Shown here: piece after piece, positions 6,459 to 11,847 of the stretch | Position numbering within the stretch: the first letter of the stretch is position 1 | How the letters are laid out: every line of letters begins with the position of its first letter | NCBI GenBank assembly: GCA_035283845.1 | Contig: DATESZ010000179.1 | Coordinates: 1-11,847, forward strand | DNA from: DATESZ01 sp035283845 | GTDB lineage: Bacteria; Desulfobacterota; Syntrophia; Syntrophales; JACQWR01 | DNA length: 11,847 nt | Reading direction: 5' to 3' | Position numbers and translations under genes: made by a program | The notes under the pieces: model-generated | What the model saw: only the letters and a program-made list of their open reading frames with translations | Told to the model about the DNA's origin: nothing | Database searches by the model: none

Positions 6459-8354
6459 TCAAACGGTTCTGAAGACAATTTTCCTTGTCTTCATGATCTG
6501 CACGGCATTGGTCTTGAGCTGGTCGTTACTTTTGAAACCTTCGTCCAGGCAGACGATGCGCATCGGTTTCTTCTCAGCCATTGCCTTGATGACCCCCGGC
6601 GTCAGATCTTTTTCCAGGCAGATGAACATGGAGCCGTCGTCAATGCTGAAGACGGTATTTTCGGCCAGGGTGACCTGTTCATTCTTTGTGGTCAGAGGGA
6701 AACCCGATTTCAGAAGGATTTCGTAAAGGATATCCTCCTGAGAGCTTTTTGGGTTGATGTGCTCGACAAAGAGGGCAATCTGCTTTTCGATGGTATCCTT
6801 GTCCTTGGCGACTTCTCCGTTCCAGAGCTTGAAATTGGAAGGCTTAAGCTTGAAGACCTTGAAGCCCAGATCTGGGTGCGACTTGTCGCCGGAAAACAAG
6901 TCCTTTTTCTTTTCATGTTCCCCTTTGATTTTCTTGATGACCCGGCGGATACGTTCTTTGCCAATGTCGGCGATGGTCTTGAAACCGGCTCTGTGGGCTT
7001 CGGAATTCTCGTCAGCGGGTTCAGGCAATTGCACCATGATGAACTTGCGATTGCCGCCGTCTTCTTTGTTCAAGTCGAGGATGGCATGTGCAGCCGGGCA
7101 GGAGCCTGAAAAGAAGTCTAGAACAATAGCGTCTTTGTCAGCAACCAAGTCGAGTAAAGGCTTTAGAAGTCCTGTTGGCTTAGGGAATGGAAAAATCTGT
7201 GCATCACCAAATAAGTCTATAATTTCGTTCGTCCCATGTTGTGTGAATACATTATCAATGATTGAAAACGCCTTACTTTTCCGAACTTCTCCATTCTCAT
7301 CCCTAAGGTATTGTTTTGTATGAACTGACCAATTACCATCTTTATCTCGTAGAAAAGCCAGTTCTCCTTTTGATGACGCCTGTGCCACTCTATCCTTGGA
7401 CCACAGCCACTGGCGCTTGGGCATGATTTCTGTGCCATCAGGTGCATTTATAGGAAATACCAAATTCTTTCTTTCGCCCATGCTCTTTGTTGCCTCGAGT
7501 GGATGTGTTCTATATGGGCCACGCGTATCACTATGCTCATCTTTTTGCGTATAGTAGCGTTCTATCGTAGCTTGTGAATAAGGCACAAAAAGTTCGCCTA
7601 TTGATTCAATATCTCTTGCATAAACGAGAATATACTCATGAACGGACACCAGATGCTTTTCTTTGGCACCACCCCCGTAACGCTTCTTCCAGATGATTTG
7701 TTCTATAAAGTTGGCCTCTCCAAGAATCTCATCACACAACTTCCGAAGGTTAGCAACTTCATGGTCATCAATACTAATAAAAATAATGCCATCTTCCCTC
7801 AGTAAGTTTCTTGCCAAGAACAGCCGCGGATACATCATGTTCATCCATTTAGAATGAAATCTGCCGTCCGCTTCCGTGTTCGTGGAGTATTTCCGGCCCT
7901 CATCGTCGATCTGCATCGTATAGCGGAGATAGGTGTCCAGACTTTCGCTGTAATCATCGGGGTAGATGAAGTCGTTGCCCGTGTTGTAAGGGGGATCGAT
8001 GTAGATCATCTTGATCGTGCCGAAGTAGGACTTTTGGAGAAGCTTTAAAACCTCCAGATTATCGCCTTCGATGAAAAGATTTCCCGTGGTGTTGAAATCT
8101 ACGGATTCCCCGCGGTCAGGAGTGAGTGTGGCGATGCTCGGCTGCTGGATGATCTTGAAGCAGTCGGCCTTCCCCGGCCAGTTCATCCCGTAGCGTTCCT
8201 TTCCCGGATCCACCATTTCTCCCAGGGTCAGCTTGAGCCGTTCAAAGTCGATCTTCCGGCCTTCCGTAAAAACCTCCGGGAAAAAGGCTTTGAGCTGCTC
8301 CCGCTTTTCCTCAACGATATCCATTGATTTCAGATCAAGTTTTTTAATTTCCAT
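6459..8354 (-). CDS. mod: Type III restriction-modification DNA methyltransferase, Mod subunit
   Basis: Mod recognises the site and methylates adenine N6 with SAM; it also supplies site specificity to Res. The 631-residue product has beta-class order: motif IV DPPYNTG (120-126) first, a long target-recognition region, then motif I DFFSGSC (413-419) followed by PAAHAI. Motif I has Cys and Pro-Ala where FxGSGTTAH is common. The C-terminus (KDLFSGDKSHPDLGFKVFKL near residue 490-510) is typical of type III Mod. I chose ATG 8352-8354: GGAG lies 6 nt upstream. An in-frame ATG at 8379-8381 adds nine residues (MAHCPTEKK) but has no ribosome site and overlaps a candidate -10. The central part (about 7130-7850) is 35-43% GC against 50-60% on much of either side, indicating an exchanged recognition domain. 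First gene of the leftward R-M cluster. Confidence 0.95.
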   Translation of the reverse strand: MEIKKLDLKSMDIVEEKREQLKAFFPEVFTEGRKIDFERLKLTLGEMVDPGKERYGMNWPGKADCFKIIQQPSIATLTPDRGESVDFNTTGNLFIEGDNLEVLKLLQKSYFGTIKMIYIDPPYNTGNDFIYPDDYSESLDTYLRYTMQIDDEGRKYSTNTEADGRFHSKWMNMMYPRLFLARNLLREDGIIFISIDDHEVANLRKLCDEILGEANFIEQIIWKKRYGGGAKEKHLVSVHEYILVYARDIESIGELFVPYSQATIERYYTQKDEHSDTRGPYRTHPLEATKSMGERKNLVFPINAPDGTEIMPKRQWLWSKDRVAQASSKGELAFLRDKDGNWSVHTKQYLRDENGEVRKSKAFSIIDNVFTQHGTNEIIDLFGDAQIFPFPKPTGLLKPLLDLVADKDAIVLDFFSGSCPAAHAILDLNKEDGGNRKFIMVQLPEPADENSEAHRAGFKTIADIGKERIRRVIKKIKGEHEKKKDLFSGDKSHPDLGFKVFKLKPSNFKLWNGEVAKDKDTIEKQIALFVEHINPKSSQEDILYEILLKSGFPLTTKNEQVTLAENTVFSIDDGSMFICLEKDLTPGVIKAMAEKKPMRIVCLDEGFKSNDQLKTNAVQIMKTRKIVFRTV

Positions 8355-8380
8355 CTTTTTCTCCGTGGGACAGTGAGCCA

Positions 8381-8409
8381 TTGATAAAAGTCACGAATTT
8401 ACTTCCCAA
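8381..8409 (-). promoter_or_regulatory. Candidate sigma70 promoter for the R-M operon
   Basis: On the minus strand TTGGGA (8404-8409), a 17-nt spacer and TATCAA (8381-8386) give 4/6 matches at each hexamer. It lies 27 nt before the preferred mod start, so the transcript would carry the GGAG ribosome site. Match quality is modest and it was found by eye. Confidence 0.3.
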
Positions 8410-8464
8410 CTAAAATATGTCGGCTGGTTTCTGAATATGCGAGGAACAGCAATTCCTTGTTGCC

Positions 8465-9676
8465 TCACTTTAGTTTCCGCCAGGCTTCAGCTTTGATTAA
8501 ATCGTAAATGTTTTTCATGGGCGTTTTGTTTTCTTTGGCCAGCTTGCGGCAATCTTCGTATTCGGGAGCTACGTTGCAAATCTTCCCCTGCCTGCGGCCG
8601 ATTTTTACCCTCGCCTGCCCCAGGCCGGTTTCCATGGTAATTATTTCGGAGGGCAGCATGTGCTTGGTCACGGGATACACCCTGACGCCCAAGGTGGTGG
8701 TTTCGGCAAAGATCAGCTCCCGGAACGCATCCAGGTCTTCGGGCCGCATCAGCACGGATAACGTAACGGCGGGCCGGTTTTTCTTCATCTGGATCGTCTG
8801 CAGGAAAACATCCATGGCGCCCGCCTCCAGCAATCGGGAAATCAGGTAATCATAAAATTCTGGGTTCATGTCATCGATATTGGCCTCCATCATCAAGGCC
8901 GGGGCCTCATGAAAGCCGCCTTCGGTTTCCGCGGATAAGGCTGAGGCGGCTCCCGTTACTTTCTCACCAATGGTCAGGCGCAGCAGGTTGGGAATGGCAA
9001 GATCGTAGTTGCCGGCGCCATAACCGCTATTGATAACATTTAGCGGCGGCATATTCCCGAAAGCGCGGCAGCAGGCCGTAAGAATCGCCGCCCCCGTGGG
9101 GGTAAGGAGCTCCCTTTCCACCCCCCGCGAGTATACGGGCACGCCCCGGAGCAGTTCCATCGTGGCGGGGAGGGGAACAGGCATTACTCCGTGAGCTGTT
9201 TCGATCACGCCGCCCCCCATATGTACCGGCGAGGCGTAGATCTCCTCTATTCCTAAGCGCCAGAACCCGATCGCGGCGCCCACCACGTCCACAATGGCAT
9301 CCACCGCCCCGACTTCGTGGAAGATGATTTCCTCGACCGACTTGTCATGCGCCTTGGCCTCCGCCTCGGCCAGACGGGTAAAAATTCCGATGCTTCGTTG
9401 CTGAACAAGGGCCGGCAGACCGCTTTGATCTATGATAGCTTTTATATCCCCGAGGCGGCGATGGGTTTGTTTATCTTCAACAAGAACATCCACCTTCGTG
9501 CCTCGAATGCCCTGTTTCGTCACCCTGCTCACTTCCAGACGGAAACTCCGGAGGGGAAGGGGAAGCTTTGCCAAATCCGCCTTCAGTTGCTCCAGAGAAA
9601 GGCCGGCATCAAGCAGGGCGCCCAGGATCATATCGCCGGAGGCGCCGGCGAAGCAGTGAAAATAGGCGATCTTCAT
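8465..9676 (-). CDS. larC: Nickel-pincer cofactor biosynthesis protein LarC (nickel insertion)
   Basis: LarC inserts nickel into pyridinium-3,5-bisthiocarboxylic acid mononucleotide, a CTP-dependent cyclometallation that yields the nickel-pincer cofactor of lactate racemase LarA and related enzymes. The 403-residue length and single uninterrupted frame fit the family (formerly DUF111). Visible marks are MKIAYFHCFAGASGDMILGA (1-20), IIFHEVGAVDAIVD (117-130), GGGVIETAHGVMPVPLPAT (154-172), LLTPTGAAIL (190-199), EANIDDMNPE (264-273) and FAETTTLGVR (323-332). It is one continuous ORF, unlike the split larC1/larC2 of Lactobacillus plantarum, which needs programmed frameshifting. The ATG overlaps the larB stop as ATGA. 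It is the last gene of its operon; the type III R-M cluster follows after about 110 nt. No larA or larE is in view. Confidence 0.95.
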   Translation of the reverse strand: MKIAYFHCFAGASGDMILGALLDAGLSLEQLKADLAKLPLPLRSFRLEVSRVTKQGIRGTKVDVLVEDKQTHRRLGDIKAIIDQSGLPALVQQRSIGIFTRLAEAEAKAHDKSVEEIIFHEVGAVDAIVDVVGAAIGFWRLGIEEIYASPVHMGGGVIETAHGVMPVPLPATMELLRGVPVYSRGVERELLTPTGAAILTACCRAFGNMPPLNVINSGYGAGNYDLAIPNLLRLTIGEKVTGAASALSAETEGGFHEAPALMMEANIDDMNPEFYDYLISRLLEAGAMDVFLQTIQMKKNRPAVTLSVLMRPEDLDAFRELIFAETTTLGVRVYPVTKHMLPSEIITMETGLGQARVKIGRRQGKICNVAPEYEDCRKLAKENKTPMKNIYDLIKAEAWRKLK

Positions 9677-10434
9677 AGAGAGTGTTCCCCCAGAAGGTTT
9701 ATCAGGCCGGCCTGGTAACCGGCGCCAAAACCATTGTCAATATTGACCACCGATACACCGCAGGAGCAACTGTTCAACATGGCAAGCAGCGCGGCCAGGC
9801 CTCCAAAACTGGCGCCGTAACCGACGCTCGTCGGAACGGCAATTACCGGCTTGTCCACCATGCCGCCGACGACGCTTGGCAGAGCGCCTTCCATGCCGGC
9901 AACAACGATCAGCACCCGTGCGGCCATCAACTGATCCCGGTAATGAAAAAGGCGATGGATGCCCGCCACCCCGGCATCGTAGATGCGTTTCACCCCGTTG
10001 CCCATCGCCTCGGCCGTAAGCGCCGCCTCTTCCGCCACAGGCATATCAGACGTGCCGGCGCTCAGAACCACGATGCAGCCGCGTTTTTCCTGATTACCGC
10101 GTCTGATAATCACCAACCGGGCAATATCATGGTACTCGGCGCCGGCAACTTCCGCCGCAACCGCTTCATAAACTTCCCGGCCGGCCCTGGTCGCCAGAAT
10201 ATTACGATCTGCCTTCTCCGCTAAATTCCGCACAATGGCTGTTATCTGCTCCGTTGTTTTTCCCCCACAATAGACTACCTCCGGGAAACCTCGCCGCAGT
10301 TCGCGATGAGAATCTATCTTGGCAAACCCCAGGTCGTCAAAAGGCAACTTCTTCAACGCGGCCACGCCATCATCTATTCCGACTCTATTTTCCTGTATGC
10401 CAAGGAGGATTTCCCGTAATCGCTTTTCGTTCAT
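9673..10434 (-). CDS. larB: Pyridinium-3,5-biscarboxylic acid mononucleotide synthase LarB
   Basis: LarB carboxylates the nicotinate ring of nicotinic acid adenine dinucleotide and cleaves the phosphoanhydride, releasing AMP and the biscarboxylated mononucleotide: the first step of nickel-pincer cofactor synthesis. The 253-residue product has a helical N-terminal part (1-75) and a PurE-like (AIR carboxylase) C-terminal domain from about 118: VVLSAGTSDMPVAEEA (122-137), AGMEGALPSVVGGMV (179-193), VPTSVGYGASFGG (200-212) and VVNIDNGFGAGYQA (229-242). The Cys of LNSC (C223) corresponds in my recollection to the catalytic Cys of the family; a second Cys is at 225. The start ATG overlaps the stop of the upstream exonuclease gene (ATGA) and is preceded by GAGG; the end overlaps larC. 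PurE itself is shorter and lacks this N-terminal part. Confidence 0.95.
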   Translation of the reverse strand: MNEKRLREILLGIQENRVGIDDGVAALKKLPFDDLGFAKIDSHRELRRGFPEVVYCGGKTTEQITAIVRNLAEKADRNILATRAGREVYEAVAAEVAGAEYHDIARLVIIRRGNQEKRGCIVVLSAGTSDMPVAEEAALTAEAMGNGVKRIYDAGVAGIHRLFHYRDQLMAARVLIVVAGMEGALPSVVGGMVDKPVIAVPTSVGYGASFGGLAALLAMLNSCSCGVSVVNIDNGFGAGYQAGLINLLGEHSL

Positions 10435-11075
10435 AATGCCCTCGTATTCTTCAAGAGGTGGCTCCGGTAAAAAGCCATTTCGGCAATAGAGGCTTGCAGA
10501 TCATAGTAAGCATCGTGACGGGTTCCCAAAACGGGCAGAACCGCCTCCGGAAAATACCCGCGTATCATTTCCTGATCTTCTTTCGCAAACTCTTTATCAC
10601 TATAAAGCCGCTTCCATTCTAACTTGAAGGCGGTTACATCCAGGTGGCGGTAGTGCAGGCGGCCCAGGAAGCGAGGGAGAAAGCGGCGAATCAGCCACCA
10701 GTCCGCGTGGATGCTGTTGCCGGCCAGCACCGGTCGTTGGTCTTCACGCTCCGCTGGGGGACCGACAACGGCGTCTACATAGGCGGCAAGGCGGTTGTCA
10801 GCTTCCGCGATATCCACCGCCAAACCGGACCGGCATGCTCTAACCAGCTCCGGAATATTATCTTCGACCCAGGGGCTAAGTTTCTCGCCTGCCGGCAGCC
10901 TGATGGGCAGTATTATATCATGCTCCGGCGGAACAACGCGCCGCAATGAAGCATCCGTAATCAGTCCGGCTACTTGAAGCAGTCGCGCCCTTTCCAGTTC
11001 CAGGTCTGAATATTCCGTGTCGAACCAGACATAAAAATCGCATGCCTGGCCCCGATGTCCTGTGATTGTTGTCAT
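10431..11075 (-). CDS. DEDDh exonuclease, oligoribonuclease-like
   Basis: A 214-residue protein resembling oligoribonuclease (Orn), the 3'-5' exonuclease that clears 2-mers in the cytoplasm. Catalytic residues are all visible: Exo I WFDTEYSDLE (D19, E21), Exo II GNSIHADWWLIRRFLP (D125), Exo III HDAYYD (H187, D192, spacing HX4D). LHYRHLDVTAFK (140-151) closely follows the Orn HYRYLDVSTLKEL pattern. It is longer than classical Orn (about 180 residues), with an extra loop at 45-65 and a 10-residue N-terminal extension, so it may be a divergent paralogue. ATG 11073-11075 follows GAGAGGA with a 4-nt spacer. It heads the operon with larB and larC through an ATGA overlap. A metabolic link to LarB, which acts on a dinucleotide, is tempting but pure inference. 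Confidence 0.8.
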   Translation of the reverse strand: MTTITGHRGQACDFYVWFDTEYSDLELERARLLQVAGLITDASLRRVVPPEHDIILPIRLPAGEKLSPWVEDNIPELVRACRSGLAVDIAEADNRLAAYVDAVVGPPAEREDQRPVLAGNSIHADWWLIRRFLPRFLGRLHYRHLDVTAFKLEWKRLYSDKEFAKEDQEMIRGYFPEAVLPVLGTRHDAYYDLQASIAEMAFYRSHLLKNTRAL

Positions 11076-11095
11076 GCCGTCCTCTCAAGGTTTAG

Positions 11096-11110
11096 TTCGC
11101 AACTTGCGAA
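11096..11110. promoter_or_regulatory. 15-bp palindrome, candidate operator
   Basis: TTCGCAA-C-TTGCGAA is a perfect 7-bp inverted repeat with a 1-nt centre. It lies 20 nt before the exonuclease start and downstream of the candidate promoter, in the spacer shared with the divergent XRE regulator. Position and symmetry suggest binding by a dimeric regulator, perhaps that XRE protein; no binding evidence exists. Confidence 0.45.
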
Positions 11111-11133
11111 AGGCCATCGTTCCATTTCCGCGA

Positions 11134-11161
11134 AGTCTAACAGAATTCAACTCTTTTTCAA
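11134..11161 (-). promoter_or_regulatory. Candidate sigma70 promoter of the exonuclease-larB-larC operon
   Basis: On the minus strand TTGAAA (11156-11161, 5/6 match), a 16-nt spacer and TAGACT (11134-11139, 4/6 match) precede the operon by about 60 nt. The 15-bp palindrome would fall just after the start of transcription and the 14-bp tandem repeat abuts the -35. Found by eye. Confidence 0.4.
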
Positions 11162-11188
11162 TGACAAAATAACGATGACAAAATAACG
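11161..11188. repeat. Perfect 14-bp tandem duplication upstream of the XRE gene
   Basis: ATGACAAAATAACG occurs twice without a gap (11161-11174 and 11175-11188). It lies in the 125-nt divergent spacer, beginning 12 nt before the TTG start of the XRE gene and touching the -35 of the leftward promoter. It could be a paired protein-binding site or a replication-slippage duplication. Confidence 0.7.
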
Positions 11189-11200
11189 ATTTAAGCGTAC

Positions 11201-11545
11201 TTGTCGAAAATTGATTACCAAACAATAGATTATCAAGGCAATCCAGCTTTTGTGCTGGTTCCCTGGGACGACTTCAAGCGTATCCGTCCCTTGCTGCACG
11301 GCGACAATATCCGCTCCACTGGTATACCTCAAGCGGTTGTCGAAGCACATATCCTACGGGCAGTACCTATGATCCGGGCATGGCGTGAGCACATCGGAAT
11401 TACGCAAAGAGAGCTTGCTGCCCGTATTGGTGTGAGTCAAGCCGCTATAGCAAAATTAGAAAAGCCCAACGCGAAACCGCGTCGCGCTACCCTTGAAAAG
11501 ATTGCTGAAGCGCTTGGGATATCCATTGATAATCTTGATGTTTAA
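11201..11545 (+). CDS. XRE-family transcriptional regulator (antitoxin-like)
   Basis: A 114-residue DNA-binding protein. Residues 1-30 (MSKIDYQTIDYQGNPAFVLV, then PWDDFKRI) form a short strand-rich N-terminal part like that of antitoxins that pair with RelE/HigB-type toxins. Residues 58-112 are a helix-turn-helix of the Cro/CI (XRE) type: WREHIGITQRELAARIGVSQ, then AAIAKLE as recognition helix, then LEKIAEALGISIDNL. The only plausible start is TTG at 11201; an in-frame TAA lies just upstream and there is no evident Shine-Dalgarno, so expression may be weak or the transcript near-leaderless. No toxin gene is adjacent upstream, and the next downstream gene has its own promoter. It is therefore either an orphan antitoxin or a regulator of the divergent exonuclease-lar operon or of itself. 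Confidence 0.85.
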   Translation: MSKIDYQTIDYQGNPAFVLVPWDDFKRIRPLLHGDNIRSTGIPQAVVEAHILRAVPMIRAWREHIGITQRELAARIGVSQAAIAKLEKPNAKPRRATLEKIAEALGISIDNLDV

Positions 11546-11548
11546 CTG

Positions 11549-11567
11549 TGCTTCCTGTAAGGTAGCA
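11549..11567 (+). terminator. Weak candidate terminator after the XRE gene
   Basis: TGCTTCC and GGTAGCA form a 7-position stem with one T-T mismatch around a 5-nt loop, 4 nt after the XRE stop. A run of five T starts about 9 nt after the stem, too far for a good intrinsic terminator. Confidence 0.2.
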
Positions 11568-11631
11568 TAGGGCAATTTTTGTAGGAATCCAAACTTTCAG
11601 ATGATATTCTTTGTTAGACTAAAGTCCGTAC

Positions 11632-11660
11632 TTGATATAACCAAAAAGAGCGCATAGAAT
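11632..11660 (+). promoter_or_regulatory. Near-consensus sigma70 promoter
   Basis: TTGATA (11632-11637, 5/6) and TAGAAT (11655-11660, 5/6) are separated by exactly 17 nt. Transcription would start near 11667, about 30 nt before the GTG start of the last gene and just upstream of its strong ribosome site. Confidence 0.65.
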
Positions 11661-11696
11661 ACATATCACTCTCGCCAAATGTAAAGGAGGTATTTC

Positions 11697-11847
11697 GTGA
11701 ATCCAGAGAAACTCATGGATGATTTAATGAAAGAATTAGATGTTGCATTAAAAGCCATGTCAAAGGCCAAAACAGTTGAAGAAAGAGTAGCGCACAGCCA
11801 AATAGTTAAAAATTTGTCTGAATCACTGGGAGTTTTCCTTAACGCTG
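11697..11847 (+). CDS. Hypothetical small protein, N-terminal part (runs off the window)
   Basis: The frame opens with GTG (11697-11699), 6-7 nt after an excellent Shine-Dalgarno (AAAGGAGG), and stays open to the right edge. The 50 visible codons read MNPEKLMDDLMKELDVALKA, then MSKAKTVEERVAHSQIVKNL, then SESLGVFLNA. This is a predicted amphipathic, charged alpha-helical segment without a signal peptide or membrane span. I recognise no family; similar short helical proteins occur in mobile elements and as hypothetical proteins. Its promoter is separate from the XRE gene, and its codon use is AT-richer than the lar operon, which would fit a recently acquired gene. Function unknown; existence as a gene is well supported by promoter, ribosome site and frame. 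Confidence 0.75.
   Translation, partial: MNPEKLMDDLMKELDVALKAMSKAKTVEERVAHSQIVKNLSESLGVFLNA

Noticed and set aside
6453..7109. Plus-strand open frame of 218 codons opposite mod
   Set aside because: Antisense to conserved Mod sequence including motif I; no ribosome site or family resemblance.
8379..8381. Upstream in-frame ATG as the mod start
   Set aside because: It has no Shine-Dalgarno and overlaps a candidate -10, whereas ATG 8352-8354 has GGAG at 6 nt and gives the usual beginning.
8441..8466. Hairpin at the larC stop (GAGG-C-AACA pairing with TGTT-CCTC on the minus strand)
   Set aside because: It has a bulged base, overlaps the stop codon and has no following T run, so it is not supported as an intrinsic terminator.
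11147..11350. Minus-strand open frame of 67 codons over the XRE start and divergent spacer
   Set aside because: It runs through the tandem repeat and opposite the XRE coding region, with no family resemblance.
1..11847. tRNA, rRNA, CRISPR array or replication origin
   Set aside because: I saw no cloverleaf, no regularly spaced repeat-spacer array and no iteron cluster beyond the single 14-bp tandem duplication.

Overview
The window looks like chromosomal DNA of a Gram-negative, probably anaerobic bacterium. KdsB (CMP-Kdo synthesis for LPS) indicates a Gram-negative envelope. A B12-type radical SAM protein and nickel-pincer cofactor genes (larB, larC) fit an anaerobe. A Desulfobacterota (Syntrophales-like) source is my best guess from gene content and repeat type, but it is inference and was not tested.

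Layout. The left edge (2-160, +) is the end of kdsB. It converges on a radical SAM/B12-binding-like protein (216-1730, -). Next is a gene-free spacer (1731-2029) holding a nested inverted-repeat element. A leftward type III restriction-modification cluster follows, read from right to left: mod methyltransferase (8354-6459), a DUF4258 protein (6426-6100), an overlapping 71-residue partner (6103-5888), a GIY-YIG nuclease remnant ending in a palindromic repeat (5887-5727), res helicase-nuclease (5659-2753), and a small AT-rich gene broken by a frameshift in a G6 tract (2706-2030). Mod and Res together would methylate and cut DNA. The genes lodged between and after them are candidate accessory or passenger genes.

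To the right of the R-M cluster is a second leftward operon (11075-8465): an oligoribonuclease-like DEDDh exonuclease, larB and larC. Each neighbouring pair overlaps by ATGA, so translation is probably coupled. LarB and LarC catalyse the first and last steps of nickel-pincer nucleotide synthesis; larE and larA are not in the window. A divergent XRE-type regulator (11201-11545, +) faces this operon across a spacer with a 15-bp palindrome, a 14-bp tandem duplication and a candidate promoter. The right edge (11697-11847, +) starts an unrecognised small protein behind a near-consensus sigma70 promoter and a strong Shine-Dalgarno.

The most interesting points are the two-gene insertion between mod and res, the AT-rich target-recognition segment inside mod (mosaic origin), the frameshifted tail gene, the GIY-YIG remnant tied to a repeat family also present at 1871-1972, and the exonuclease-larB-larC coupling.
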